From NCBI RefSeq assembly GCF_033597815.2, contig NZ_CP166245.1:1612001-1676000 (forward strand): a stretch of DNA of 64,000 nt, written 5' to 3'. The notes under the pieces are model-generated. The model did no database searches and was not told the origin of the DNA. It was given only the letters and a program-made list of their open reading frames with translations. Position numbers and translations under genes: made by a program. This document shows positions 19,937-30,246 of this stretch, piece after piece. Each line of letters starts with the position of its first letter. Position 1 is the first letter of the stretch. The DNA is from Staphylococcus sp. KG4-3. Lineage in GTDB: Bacteria > Bacillota > Bacilli > Staphylococcales > Staphylococcaceae.

Positions 19937-21703
19937 TTAATGCCTAATACGTAATGACAATTCTTCTAATTGGTTTTCAGAAACTTCACTTGGTGCATTT
20001 GTTAATAAACATGTAGCTGAAGCTGTTTTAGGAAACGCAATTGTATCACGTAAGTTTGTACGACCTGTTAATAACATTACTAGACGGTCTAATCCAAGTG
20101 CGATACCGCCATGTGGTGGCGCACCATATTTGAATGCATCTAGCAAGAAACCAAATTGTTCTTGCGTCTGTTCCTCGGTAAATCCTAATACTTCAAACAT
20201 TTTAGACTGTAAATCACCATTATGAATTCTGATAGATCCGCCACCTAATTCATAACCATTTAATACAATGTCATAAGCATTAGCTTGTGCATTTTCAGGT
20301 TCAGTATCTAATTTAGCGATATCTTCTTGTTTTGGTGCAGTAAATGGGTGATGAGCCGCAGTATAACGTTTCAAGTCTTCATCATATTCTAGTAGAGGCC
20401 AATCTGTTACCCATAAGAAGTTTAATTTAGATTCATCAATTAAATCTAACTCTCTAGCTAACTTAAGACGTAACGCACCTAAACTTTGTGCAACTACACT
20501 TGGTTTATCCGCTACAAATAATACTAAGTCACCTGGCTCTGCTTCAGTTAATGTTTGTAGTTTAGCAACATGGTCTGGTTCAAAGAATTTAGCAATTGGA
20601 CCGTTCACACCTCCGTCAACGACTTTTATCCATGCTAAACCTTTAGCACCATAAATATTTACAAATTCAGTTAAACCATCAATATCTTTTCTTGTGTATT
20701 GATCTGACGCACCTTTTGCAACTATCGCTTTAACTTGGCCATTATTAGTCACAGCATCTTTAAACACTTTGAAATCCATGATTTCTCCTAATTCTGATAC
20801 GTCTACTAATTCCATACCGAAACGTGTATCTGGTTTATCTGAACCAAAGCGTTGCATTGCTTCAGCATATGTCATTCTAGGGAAAGGTCTTGGAACTTCG
20901 ACATCTTTTACATCTTTGACTACATTTTGGAGCATTTCTTCTCCCATTTCCATAACGTCTTCTTGGTCTACAAAGCTCATTTCAATATCGACTTGTGTAA
21001 ATTCAGGTTGACGATCAGCACGTAAGTCTTCATCACGGAAACATTTTACGATTTGATAATATTTATCGAAACCGCCTATCATTAATAATTGTTTAAATAG
21101 TTGTGGTGATTGTGGTAATGCATAGAATTCACCATCATGCACACGTGAAGGTACCAGATAGTCACGTGCCCCTTCAGGTGTTGACTTAGTTAATACTGGA
21201 GTTTCAATATCGAAAAAGCCTTCTTTATCTAAGTATTGTCTGATTGAACGTGTAGTTTGGTGCCTCATTTTAAATGTTTGTGCTAATTCTTGACGTCTTA
21301 AATCTAGATATCTATATTTTAATCTGATATTTTCATCAACGTTTTGATTCTCTTCATTCAATGCAAATGGAGGTGTTTCTGCTTTGTTTATAATTTCAAT
21401 TTCTGAAACTTGTACTTCTACTTGACCTGTAGCAATTTTGGGATTCACAGTTTGAGGATCACGTTTTTTGACGATACCTTTGACTTGAACTACATATTCA
21501 GATCTTACTGTCTCAGCTATTTTTAATGCTTCTTCAGAAAAATCAGGATTAAATACGACTTGTACATATCCTTCACGGTCTCTTAAATCAACAAAAATCA
21601 GACCGCCTAAGTCTCTACGGTTGTGTACCCAACCTTTTAATATTACTTCTTGGTCTAATAATGATTCAGTTACTAAACCACAGTATGTTGTGCGCTTACT
21701 CAT
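19937..21703 (-). CDS. aspS: Aspartate--tRNA ligase
   Basis: The 588-residue class II synthetase has an N-terminal OB anticodon-binding domain ([23 protein letters not shown]), motif 2 around [18 protein letters not shown] near residue 215, the bacterial GAD insertion domain (about 290-420), and motif 3 [13 protein letters not shown] near 540. It follows hisS by 12 bases and so is in the same T-box-controlled operon. Whether it charges only tRNA-Asp or also tRNA-Asn cannot be told from sequence alone. Confidence 0.97.
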   Translation of the reverse strand: MSKRTTYCGLVTESLLDQEVILKGWVHNRRDLGGLIFVDLRDREGYVQVVFNPDFSEEALKIAETVRSEYVVQVKGIVKKRDPQTVNPKIATGQVEVQVSEIEIINKAETPPFALNEENQNVDENIRLKYRYLDLRRQELAQTFKMRHQTTRSIRQYLDKEGFFDIETPVLTKSTPEGARDYLVPSRVHDGEFYALPQSPQLFKQLLMIGGFDKYYQIVKCFRDEDLRADRQPEFTQVDIEMSFVDQEDVMEMGEEMLQNVVKDVKDVEVPRPFPRMTYAEAMQRFGSDKPDTRFGMELVDVSELGEIMDFKVFKDAVTNNGQVKAIVAKGASDQYTRKDIDGLTEFVNIYGAKGLAWIKVVDGGVNGPIAKFFEPDHVAKLQTLTEAEPGDLVLFVADKPSVVAQSLGALRLKLARELDLIDESKLNFLWVTDWPLLEYDEDLKRYTAAHHPFTAPKQEDIAKLDTEPENAQANAYDIVLNGYELGGGSIRIHNGDLQSKMFEVLGFTEEQTQEQFGFLLDAFKYGAPPHGGIALGLDRLVMLLTGRTNLRDTIAFPKTASATCLLTNAPSEVSENQLEELSLRIRH

Positions 21704-21715
21704 GATATCTTCTCC

Positions 21716-22978
21716 TTAGTTTTTAAAATAATTTATAATTGCATCTAAACGAATAGTTTCACTTTCACCTGATTGCATATTTTTAACATTTATTTTATTT
21801 TCTTCTAATTCTTGCTCACCTATAACAATAGTATAGTTTGCTTTTAATCTATCGGCTTGTTTCATTTGCCCTTTAACTTTACGTTGTAAATAATCTTTGT
21901 CGGCTTTAATACCATTTCTACGTAAATCATTAAGTAATTTCACGGCATAACGATCTGCTTCTTCACCCATAGTTACGATAAATAAATCAAAATCATGATC
22001 AACGTCAAGTTCGATTTGCTCTTCATCTAAAGCTAGTAATAATCTTTCTATACTTAACGCAAACCCAATACCCGTTTGACTTGGTCCATCTAACAATTCT
22101 AGTAAACCATTATAGCGACCACCACCACATAATGTTGTAATCGCACCATCATAGTTTGGATTATCAATCATTAATTCAAATGCTGTATGCGTATAATAAT
22201 CTAAACCTCGAACCAAGTTAGGATCTTCTACATAAGGTACACCTAAATCATCTAAATGTTGCTTAACGTCAGCATAATATTTTTGAGATTGTTCATTTAA
22301 GAAGTCAGTGATTCTAGGAGCAGTTTTAATAGCTTCTTTGTCTTTATCAACTTTACAATCTAATATTCTCATTGGATTTGTGTGTAAACGCGCCTTACAG
22401 TCATTACAGAAATCATCAATTACAGGTTCAAAATGTCTAACTAGTGCATCATTGTATTCGCGACGTGATTCAATGTCACCGATACTATTAATCACTAATT
22501 TTAAATGCTTCAATCCAAATGATTGATAAATGTGCATTGCCATCGCTAAAATTTCAGCATCTATGCCTGGATCTTCAGCACCAATTGCTTCAACACCAAA
22601 TTGTGTGAATTGGCGATAACGCCCTTTTTGTTTACGTTCATATCTAAACATTGGTCCATTGTAATATAATTTAATTGGTTGATTAGGCAAACCTTGCATC
22701 TTATTTTCAATATAAGAACGGACTACCGCAGCTGTGCCTTCTGGGCGTAGAGTAATATTACGGTCTCCTTTATCTTTAAACGTATACATTTCCTTTTGGA
22801 CTACGTCCGTCGAATCACCTACTCCACGTGCAAACAATTCCGTGCTTTCAAAAATTGGTGTACGAATTTCTTGATAATTATAAACTTCCATTAACTCATC
22901 TAACCTTGATTCAATAAAACGCCATCTTTTTGTTTCGTCTGGTAAAATATCTTGCGTCCCTCTAGGTATATTTATCAT
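21716..22978 (-). CDS. hisS: Histidine--tRNA ligase
   Basis: The 420-residue class II synthetase begins MINIPRGTQDILPDE; motif 2 is GPMFRYERKQKGRYRQF near residue 110, the histidine-A loop is LVRGLDYYTHTAFE near 260, and motif 3 GIGFALSIERLLLAL lies near 310. The start at 22978 has AAAGGAG seven bases upstream; an upstream TTG frame extends it without a ribosome site. It heads the hisS-aspS operon behind a His-specific T-box. Confidence 0.96.
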   Translation of the reverse strand: MINIPRGTQDILPDETKRWRFIESRLDELMEVYNYQEIRTPIFESTELFARGVGDSTDVVQKEMYTFKDKGDRNITLRPEGTAAVVRSYIENKMQGLPNQPIKLYYNGPMFRYERKQKGRYRQFTQFGVEAIGAEDPGIDAEILAMAMHIYQSFGLKHLKLVINSIGDIESRREYNDALVRHFEPVIDDFCNDCKARLHTNPMRILDCKVDKDKEAIKTAPRITDFLNEQSQKYYADVKQHLDDLGVPYVEDPNLVRGLDYYTHTAFELMIDNPNYDGAITTLCGGGRYNGLLELLDGPSQTGIGFALSIERLLLALDEEQIELDVDHDFDLFIVTMGEEADRYAVKLLNDLRRNGIKADKDYLQRKVKGQMKQADRLKANYTIVIGEQELEENKINVKNMQSGESETIRLDAIINYFKN

Positions 22979-22999
22979 AGAATCTCTCCTTTTATGCAA

Positions 23000-23260
23000 T
23001 AAAAAAACCCTTGCATGACTAATAAGTCATACAAGGGACGAATTTCCGTGTTGCCACCCTAATTGATTATAAACGTTAAATTTATAATCCACTTCATACG
23101 AATAACGCTCGCTAAACGGCTTTTATCAAAGCACCTGTTCTTGTGTTCAATTTCTCAAAACTACTATGCATAATTTTTCAGCCAGGAATTATGTCTCTTC
23201 GCAAATTTTGCTACCATTTCGTAAAGAAAATTCAAGAATCATATCGGTTTTAATATAGAA
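23000..23260 (-). promoter_or_regulatory. T-box riboswitch of hisS-aspS (specifier CAC, His)
   Basis: On the minus strand AGGGTGGCAACACGG (23046-23060) is the T-box antiterminator; a strong terminator with arms CCCTTG/CAAGGG (23008-23037) and T7 follows. In Stem I position the sequence is TTGAACACAAG, with CAC at 23143-23145 as the specifier. There is no overlapping GAC, so only tRNA-His, not tRNA-Asp, is predicted to be sensed although aspS is downstream. Confidence 0.92.
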
Positions 23261-23304
23261 TTCATATTTAATAATAACCAGTTTATGAGAATTATGCAAC
23301 CTTT

Positions 23305-24180
23305 TTATTCTGAAAAATATGCACGCAAGCCATCGACAACTGCTTTTTCAAGTATATGTCTGTGCAATTGATCCGCAATCATATCTTCATCAGTAGGATT
23401 ACTAATATAACCTAATTCTAATAATACAGCTGGTATATCTGTCTGTCTCAATACTTGGAAATTTTCCTGTCTAGCACCTTTATTTGTCAGTAATGCTCTC
23501 TTTTGCAAACTAGCATTTAATGTTTCGGCTAACGCCTTTTGATTATCTTTGAACCAATAGACTGTGCTGCCGTTTGCTTTAGATGACTTTAATGAGTCAT
23601 TATGTATACTAATATAAGCATCACCTTTTATGTTTCGCTCATCAAGACTAACGTATTCGTCGCTTTCACGAGTCATATTAACCGTAGCACCTTCTTTTTC
23701 CAAAAGTGATTTTAGTTCTTTAGCAGTTTTTAAAGTATATACTTTTTCGATACTTTTTTTATTTGTATTACTTGAAGCCCCCTGGTCACTACCACCGTGA
23801 CCAGGATCAAGTACTATCGTTTTATCTTTTAAGGGTTTGGCATTATGATTAGCATCTGCTTCAATATCTAAATTCGTATGCCATCCTGCTACCCAACCTT
23901 TTTCCTTCTTGTTAGAAGATTCTACTTCTATCCACTTTCCTGTCTTACCTATTTTTTGGAAGTTTTGTCCTTTATCGATGTTATTAATAACTGGATAAGC
24001 TGAGCTTGGACCAGTTCTTAATTCTGCATCTTCAGTAACATAGATACTACTACTATTCTCATCATTATGATTTAAGAAAGAGATAATCATAATGATAAAG
24101 ACAACAAATGTTACAATGACAATTAGCGCGGGGAAATTTTTAAGTTTATTTTTTTCTAGCCAAGTATTGATTTTTTTCAT
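23305..24180 (-). CDS. lytH: N-acetylmuramoyl-L-alanine amidase LytH
   Basis: The 291-residue protein has a single N-terminal membrane anchor (about residues 17-38, [20 protein letters not shown]), an SH3b domain (about 50-110, [15 protein letters not shown]), and an Amidase_3 catalytic domain: zinc ligands in [12 protein letters not shown] (about 125), the glutamate of [14 protein letters not shown] and LLELGYISN. In S. aureus LytH, activated by the rhomboid-like ActH, removes stem peptides from membrane-proximal glycan and helps control division-site expansion. It overlaps dtd by four bases. Confidence 0.93.
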   Translation of the reverse strand: MKKINTWLEKNKLKNFPALIVIVTFVVFIIMIISFLNHNDENSSSIYVTEDAELRTGPSSAYPVINNIDKGQNFQKIGKTGKWIEVESSNKKEKGWVAGWHTNLDIEADANHNAKPLKDKTIVLDPGHGGSDQGASSNTNKKSIEKVYTLKTAKELKSLLEKEGATVNMTRESDEYVSLDERNIKGDAYISIHNDSLKSSKANGSTVYWFKDNQKALAETLNASLQKRALLTNKGARQENFQVLRQTDIPAVLLELGYISNPTDEDMIADQLHRHILEKAVVDGLRAYFSE

Positions 24181-24629
24181 ATAATTTTGCCATCCTGACT
24201 TTCATAAATAATTGTTACAGGTCCATCATTGGCAATATTAACTAACATGTCTGTTCCAAATTCACCTGTCAACACATTTATTCCATAAGAACGGAGTGTT
24301 TCATTTAATTTTTCATATAATTCATTAGCACGTTCTGGAGGCATGGATTGGGTAAACCCAGGTCTATTACCTTTTCTAACATCTGCATAAAGTGTAAATT
24401 GAGAAATAGATAAAATCTCTCCACCAATTTGTTGAAGGTTTAAGTTTAATTTTCCATCCTCATCCTCAAATAGTCTTGCATTGAGGATTTTTTTAGCTAA
24501 TGTAGCTATATCTGCTTCTGTTGAAGTTTTACCAACACCCACAAGCAAACAGTAGCCTTTATTTATTTTGTTTTCAATAGAATCATTTGAAACTGATGCT
24601 TCTTTGACTCTCTGGACTACTATTCTCAT
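24177..24629 (-). CDS. dtd: D-aminoacyl-tRNA deacylase
   Basis: The 150-residue homodimeric enzyme hydrolyses D-aminoacyl-tRNAs. The conserved [17 protein letters not shown] motif (about residues 77-93) and the NDGPVTI motif with the Gly-cisPro near residue 137 are visible. Its TGA overlaps the ATG of lytH, and it follows rel by 12 bases; the rel-dtd pair is conserved in Firmicutes. Confidence 0.95.
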   Translation of the reverse strand: MRIVVQRVKEASVSNDSIENKINKGYCLLVGVGKTSTEADIATLAKKILNARLFEDEDGKLNLNLQQIGGEILSISQFTLYADVRKGNRPGFTQSMPPERANELYEKLNETLRSYGINVLTGEFGTDMLVNIANDGPVTIIYESQDGKII

Positions 24630-24641
24630 TTAGTTACACCT

Positions 24642-26831
24642 CTAATTCCAAACTCTTGTTACTGTATACACATCTCCAAGTTGCTTAATTTTATCTACAA
24701 CTTGATATACTTCATTTACATTTTTCACCATTACACTGATATTAATTACTGCATTCTTATCAATATCAGAGCGTCCAGATACTTTTACTAGATTACTTTG
24801 TGTTGAATTAACTGCTTGTAATACTTCATTTAACAGACCGTTTCGATCATATGCAGTAACTTCTAAATCTACTTGATAACGTTGGGTCGAATCTTTAGAA
24901 CGCACCCACTCTACATGAATCAGACGTTCATTTTCATTTTTTATATTTGGACAATCTGTACGATGCACTTTTATACCATGGCCTTTTGTGATATATCCTA
25001 CAATATCATCACCAGGGATTGGATTACAACATTTTGATAATTTAATTAAAACATTTTCAATACCTTCAACATAGACGCCACTATCAGTCGTTATATCCTC
25101 TTTAATAGGTACTGATTTAGTTATCTCTTGAGCTTCATTTAATGCTTTTTGTTTATCTAAAATACGTTGCTTTTCAGTCAATTTATTAACAATCTGCAAC
25201 GCTGTCACACCACCAAAACCTACTGCAGCAAACAAATCATCTTCATTAGCAAAATTGTATTTATTGTTGACAATTTCTATATTTTCATCTGTTAAGACTG
25301 CATCCACTCTAAAACCTTGATCTTTAATTTCAGCCTCAACCATAAATTTACCTTTTTCAATGTTTGAAGAACGGTCTTGTTTTTTGAAGAAACTTCTAAT
25401 TTTACTCTTAGCACTTGATGATTTTACTATTTTCAACCAATCACGACTAGGGCCATATGAATGTTTACTTGTTCTTATTTCAACAATATCTCCTGTTTGT
25501 AACACATAGTCGATTGGTTCGATTTTGCCATTTACTTTTGAACCAATCATTTTATTACCAACTTCACTGTGAACTGCATAAGCAAAATCAATTGGTACTG
25601 CACCATATGGTAATTCAATGACATCACTTTCTGGCGTAAAGGCATAAACTTTATCACTTTGTAAGTCGAATTTTAGAGTTTCCATAAATTCTTCTGCATC
25701 AGAAGTAGTATTATCGGTTTCAGCTAACTCTTTGATCCAATTTAATTTTTTATTGAAACTTTGAGATTTTTCAGTAACTTTTTTGCCTTCTTTATAAGCC
25801 CAGTGCGCTGCCACACCATGTTCTGCTATCTCGTGCATTTCATAAGTTCTAATTTGGATTTCTAGTGGATCGCCATTTGGACCTACTACAGTAGTATGTA
25901 AAGATTGATACATATTTTGTTTCGGCATGGCAATATAGTCCTTAAACCTTCCAGGCATCGGTTTCCACAATGTATGGACAAGGCCTAAAACAGCATAGCA
26001 ATCGTTAATTGAATTAACAATTACTCTAATTGCTAATAAATCAAAGATTTGATCAAATTGTTTTTTTTGTTTAACCATTTTTCTATAAATGCTATAAATA
26101 TGCTTGGGACGCCCGTTTATGTCCCCAATAATATGCATATTGGACAAATCGTTTTGTATTTGGTTAATCGCATTTTGAATGTATTCTTCTCGTTCGCTAC
26201 GTTTCTTCTTCATAAGATTTACTATTCTGAAATATTGGACAGAATCTGTATATCTCAACGCAGTATCTTCCAATTCCCATTTAATAGTGTTAATACCTAA
26301 TCTGTGTGCTAAAGGAGCATAAATTTCAAGTGTTTCTTTTGAAATTCGAATTTGTTTTTCTCTAGGCATTGCTTTCAATGTTCTCATGTTATGTAAGCGG
26401 TCTGCTAATTTAACTAAGATTACCCGCACATCTTTAGCAATCGCTATAAATAATTTTCTATGATTTTCTGCTTGTTGTTCTTCTTTTGAACGATACTTCA
26501 CTTTTTTTAATTTAGTTACACCCTCAACGATAACTGCAATTTCTTCATTAAACATGCCCTTCACATCATCAAATGTATAAGGTGTATCTTCTATAACATC
26601 GTGTAAAAAACCTGCAACAATGGTTGGACCATCTAAATGCATTTCAGTCAAAATGCCCGCAACTTGAATTGGATGCATAATATACGGTAAACCATTTTTT
26701 CTAAATTGGCCTTCATGTGCCTCATAGGCAATGTGGTAACTTTTCAACACATATTCATACTCTTCCTTAGATAAATATGATTTTGCTTTGGATAGTACTT
26801 CATCGGCACTATATGGATATTCATTGTTCAC
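24642..26831 (-). CDS. rel: Bifunctional (p)ppGpp synthetase/hydrolase Rel
   Basis: The 729-residue long RSH protein has the HD hydrolase domain (FLHDVIEDT near residue 78, with HPIQVAGIL), the synthetase domain (about 230-350, [21 protein letters not shown]), then TGS (about 395-455), a zinc-finger segment [12 protein letters not shown], and C-terminal ACT (about 655-729). It makes and breaks (p)ppGpp on amino-acid starvation. It starts with GTG at 26831, with GGGGTG about seven bases upstream. Next genes downstream are dtd and lytH. About 370 bases of upstream sequence separate it from apt. Confidence 0.96.
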   Translation of the reverse strand: MNNEYPYSADEVLSKAKSYLSKEEYEYVLKSYHIAYEAHEGQFRKNGLPYIMHPIQVAGILTEMHLDGPTIVAGFLHDVIEDTPYTFDDVKGMFNEEIAVIVEGVTKLKKVKYRSKEEQQAENHRKLFIAIAKDVRVILVKLADRLHNMRTLKAMPREKQIRISKETLEIYAPLAHRLGINTIKWELEDTALRYTDSVQYFRIVNLMKKKRSEREEYIQNAINQIQNDLSNMHIIGDINGRPKHIYSIYRKMVKQKKQFDQIFDLLAIRVIVNSINDCYAVLGLVHTLWKPMPGRFKDYIAMPKQNMYQSLHTTVVGPNGDPLEIQIRTYEMHEIAEHGVAAHWAYKEGKKVTEKSQSFNKKLNWIKELAETDNTTSDAEEFMETLKFDLQSDKVYAFTPESDVIELPYGAVPIDFAYAVHSEVGNKMIGSKVNGKIEPIDYVLQTGDIVEIRTSKHSYGPSRDWLKIVKSSSAKSKIRSFFKKQDRSSNIEKGKFMVEAEIKDQGFRVDAVLTDENIEIVNNKYNFANEDDLFAAVGFGGVTALQIVNKLTEKQRILDKQKALNEAQEITKSVPIKEDITTDSGVYVEGIENVLIKLSKCCNPIPGDDIVGYITKGHGIKVHRTDCPNIKNENERLIHVEWVRSKDSTQRYQVDLEVTAYDRNGLLNEVLQAVNSTQSNLVKVSGRSDIDKNAVINISVMVKNVNEVYQVVDKIKQLGDVYTVTRVWN

Positions 26832-27120
26832 TTAAGACACCCCTATACTAAATATTAATCGCTATTAGATACCCAGTATTATATTTCGTTAGCTTCAATT
26901 AATTTTTGCTTAATTATGATTGTAACGTATTTTAACGTTATTCGGCCAAATTATGTATAATAGTTATATAATACTACATGTTAATAAATAAATAAATGAG
27001 TATGCGATACTAATAGTAAAATATGGGTTTATTTTTATCTTGTAAATACAAAATAAAGTTATTTTTCCAGAAATAATTGATGACTCAGGTCACTTTTTGT
27101 TTATCGTAATTAAATTAAAA
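26832..27120. other. Intergenic region upstream of rel
   Basis: AT-rich spacer with no ORF. It must hold the rel promoter: a leftward TATAAT lies around 26879-26884, but its -35 is not clear. A rightward TATAAT near 26950 has no gene to drive. I see no riboswitch. Confidence 0.4.
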
Positions 27121-27153
27121 AATACATCCCCATTTAGAAAATGAAGATGCATT
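27121..27153 (-). terminator. Terminator after apt
   Basis: On the minus strand AATGCATC pairs with GATGTATT (one G-U) with inner pairing ATTT/AAAT, followed by TTTTTT. It closes the recJ-apt unit and isolates rel. Confidence 0.8.
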
Positions 27154-27203
27154 TTTATTTTAAGTAAAGTTGGTAATTCAATTCTTTAACTTAATTAAGA
27201 TAA

Positions 27204-27722
27204 TTACTCATCATATGAGATTAAACTCATAACATCGTAGTCTCTTATTTTTTCTATTCCATTTAAATATTTAAGTTCAATAATAAATGCAATACCAACC
27301 ACAATTCCACCTAATTGTTCTATAAGTTTAATAGCCGCTTCTATTGTTCCACCTGTCGCAAGTAAATCATCTGTGATTAACACACGTTGACCTGGTTTAA
27401 TAGCGTCTTTATGCATTGTAAGTACGTTTGTTCCATATTCCAAATCATATTCATAGCGAATTACTTCTCTTGGTAATTTACCTTCTTTTCTTACTGGAGC
27501 AAAACCTATCCCCATTGAATAAGCTACCGGGCAACCAATGATAAATCCACGTGCTTCTGGCCCGACGATAACATCAACATCTCTATCTTTAGCGTATTCC
27601 ACGATTTGATCAGTAGCATAACCATACGCCTCACCATTATCCATAATTGTTGTTATATCTTTAAAATTAACGCCTGATTTGGGCCAATCTTCAACCTCAG
27701 ACACATATTGTTTTAAATCCAT
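27204..27722 (-). CDS. apt: Adenine phosphoribosyltransferase
   Basis: The 172-residue type I PRTase makes AMP from adenine and PRPP. The PRPP-binding motif [13 protein letters not shown] is near residue 120, and the N-terminal [15 protein letters not shown] is typical of Apt. It follows recJ by 12 bases and precedes the rel gene, as in bacilli, linking purine salvage to (p)ppGpp metabolism by context only. Confidence 0.96.
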   Translation of the reverse strand: MDLKQYVSEVEDWPKSGVNFKDITTIMDNGEAYGYATDQIVEYAKDRDVDVIVGPEARGFIIGCPVAYSMGIGFAPVRKEGKLPREVIRYEYDLEYGTNVLTMHKDAIKPGQRVLITDDLLATGGTIEAAIKLIEQLGGIVVGIAFIIELKYLNGIEKIRDYDVMSLISYDE

Positions 27723-27734
27723 TCAAACTTCCTC

Positions 27735-30014
27735 CTATTTATCTATCAGCTCTGATTTAATCCATTTTTTTAAGTTACTAAAGTCGTCGTATAATAGAAC
27801 TTTTTCAACTTCTATTCTATTTAGTCGACCTTGATAATATTTACTAGATTCAATCTCTCTCTTTGTGGAAACACTGTTCATCTTAATTATACCATTTTCC
27901 TCTTTTATAAACTCTAAATCGAGAAAAACTTTTAAGATAAATTTAAGCATACTCGGCTGTATATTTAAAAACTGGCATAATTGCATTCCATCATTAGCTA
28001 AATTAGTTTCACCTTTCGTTACTAATGCTTTAAAACATTTTTTGAATGTTTCCATTTTTGGCATACCCTCAAAGTATATTGATTGCTCATGATTTAAAAC
28101 CAAATAAATTTGTGAAACGCTCATTGTTTTAAGCGTGTCTTTAATTTCTTGAATAGACGTTGGTAAATCACGAAATACATACTTATCGTATTGTTGTAAA
28201 ATCGTTTCCCCATAATAGTAATAATTATCTCCTAATTTTTCATTCTTATTATGGATTAAATATGCGACATCATTATTACCTTGTTCAAAACTACTAATAT
28301 TACGTTTACTTCTATAATCTAAAATCTGTAAATTATTACTAGCTAAATCTTGTATCATAAATTGAGGAGATTGGAAGCCATTCCATTCATTAATTTGTAA
28401 TGTTCCTATTACATTAATTGGTTGTTGCTCACCCAATTCCTTAACTAAGTGACCATGTTGCCAAAATATAGCTTGTAATTTACTATCTCCCATAACTAGC
28501 TTTAAATGCTTACTTTCTTGACCGATCGCTTTACTTTGATTGACTGTAATATCTTCTAATTCAAAACATGGGCTAGAAAAATCTGTACCGAACGGACGTA
28601 ACCTTTGGATATCTTGAATGTTTTTAATAGTAATATCAGATTCATCAATTTTCACGTCAACTTTTTTACGTGGTTCCAATGAAGTTGTGCTTGCAAGTTG
28701 TTCCATCCAATCGTTTAAACCATTTCGTAACGAATCAATATTTTCAATTGGCATAGTAATACCTGCAGCCATATGATGTCCACCAAATTTTGTTATTAAA
28801 TCTGTGTGCGCATTCAAAATTTCAAACATAGACACTTGTTCAATACTACGTGCAGAACCTTTAGCATGATCTTGCCCTTCATCTATATTTAAAATTAGAG
28901 TTGGCAGACTATAAGTTTCTACTATTTTGGAAGCAACGATACCTAATACACCTTCATGCCAATCAGACTGAGCTAAAAGTAGAAATTTCGCTCCTTGATT
29001 TACTTGGATCTCCGCTGCTGCTAACGCCTCTTCAGTAATTTGAGATACAATGTCTTTACGTTCTTGATTAAAAAACTCCACTTGTTCCGCAAGAAAATCT
29101 GCTTCCTCATCTGAATCGGTCATCAATAATTCTGCGGCAAGTCCTGCATCTTCAAGTCTACCTACTGCATTTAGTCTTGGGCCTATAATAAAACCAATTG
29201 TTTCTTCCGTAATACTATCACTGTAACCTGCTTGGCTTAATACAGCTCTTATAGATGCTGGACAATGATCGTTTAATACTTCCAATCCTTTTTGGACTAA
29301 AGCTCTATTTTCATCTGTCAATGATACTAAATCTGCTACTGTTCCAATCGCAACTAATCCTAAGAAATATGCTGGAGGTTCGTCCAATAATTTTTGTGCC
29401 AATTTATACGCGACACCTGCGCCACATAAATACTTAAATGGATAATCAAATTCTGGATGCATAGGGTGAACAATTGCATATGCGTTTGGCATTGTACGAC
29501 CAATTTCATGGTGATCGGTTACTATTACATCAACACCTAAATCCTGAACCATTTGAATTTCATCATGACCTTGAATTCCATTATCGACTGTAATGATTAA
29601 AGAGATACCTTCTTCATATGCATTTTTAAAAGCCATTTCATTAGGCCCATAGCCTTCGGAAAAACGATTGGGTATGTACCAACCTACATGTGCACCTAAT
29701 TCCTTTAGTGTATTCACTAAAATTGTTGTAGAGGTAACACCATCCGCATCGTAATCGCCATAAACTAAAATCTTTTGATTCTGATCTATCGCAAAATTTA
29801 TACGTTCTATTGCTTTATCCATATCGCTCATCAACATTGGATCATGCATATCAGGTGTGCCATTAAGGAGATTATTAATTGTGTTTTTATTTGTTAATCC
29901 TTTACTCTCTAGGATTTTTTTTACAATAGGAGTTAGTTTTAAATCCGAAGAATCTGCTTCTGCAATTTCATATTCTGGTAAATTAACGTCCCAAGTATAT
30001 TTTGATTTAATCAT
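27735..30014 (-). CDS. recJ: Single-stranded-DNA-specific 5'-3' exonuclease RecJ
   Basis: The 759-residue protein has the DHH phosphoesterase domain: DYDADGVTSTT near residue 85, VTVDNGIQG, VTDHHEIG and PHMHPEFDYP; the DHHA1 domain has GGHHMAAGIT near 420, and an OB domain and a Firmicute-type C-terminal extension of about 190 residues follow. It functions in recombination and mismatch or base-excision repair. The start MIKSKYTWDV at 30014 has GGGAGAAT upstream; the longer reading frame includes that site. Confidence 0.95.
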   Translation of the reverse strand: MIKSKYTWDVNLPEYEIAEADSSDLKLTPIVKKILESKGLTNKNTINNLLNGTPDMHDPMLMSDMDKAIERINFAIDQNQKILVYGDYDADGVTSTTILVNTLKELGAHVGWYIPNRFSEGYGPNEMAFKNAYEEGISLIITVDNGIQGHDEIQMVQDLGVDVIVTDHHEIGRTMPNAYAIVHPMHPEFDYPFKYLCGAGVAYKLAQKLLDEPPAYFLGLVAIGTVADLVSLTDENRALVQKGLEVLNDHCPASIRAVLSQAGYSDSITEETIGFIIGPRLNAVGRLEDAGLAAELLMTDSDEEADFLAEQVEFFNQERKDIVSQITEEALAAAEIQVNQGAKFLLLAQSDWHEGVLGIVASKIVETYSLPTLILNIDEGQDHAKGSARSIEQVSMFEILNAHTDLITKFGGHHMAAGITMPIENIDSLRNGLNDWMEQLASTTSLEPRKKVDVKIDESDITIKNIQDIQRLRPFGTDFSSPCFELEDITVNQSKAIGQESKHLKLVMGDSKLQAIFWQHGHLVKELGEQQPINVIGTLQINEWNGFQSPQFMIQDLASNNLQILDYRSKRNISSFEQGNNDVAYLIHNKNEKLGDNYYYYGETILQQYDKYVFRDLPTSIQEIKDTLKTMSVSQIYLVLNHEQSIYFEGMPKMETFKKCFKALVTKGETNLANDGMQLCQFLNIQPSMLKFILKVFLDLEFIKEENGIIKMNSVSTKREIESSKYYQGRLNRIEVEKVLLYDDFSNLKKWIKSELIDK

Positions 30015-30189
30015 ACTATTCTCCCTCATTTCCACAAGTCATTATACAAAAGATATACCAAAATAAAAAGTAGTTTCTTTTATAGAATCGATTGAATCGA
30101 CTATTTGATAATAAAGTTGTCATGTACTATTTTAAATTCACTATTTTATAACATATCAATTCATATACTCTCAAAACAATTAAACAGAT

Positions 30190-30229
30190 AAAGACCACAA
30201 TTAATGCATTAGCAAAAATTGTGGTCTTT
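30190..30229. terminator. Terminator after secDF
   Basis: AAAGACCACAATT and AATTGTGGTCTTT form a perfect 13-bp stem with a 14-base loop, flanked by A- and T-rich sequence on both sides. It lies about 20 bases past the secDF stop. Confidence 0.8.
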
Positions 30230-30246
30230 TGAAATTTAATATTCAA

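Noticed and set aside
26940..26960. Rightward promoter with TATAAT upstream of rel
   Set aside because: No gene or RNA structure lies downstream on the plus strand, and such boxes are common by chance in AT-rich sequence.
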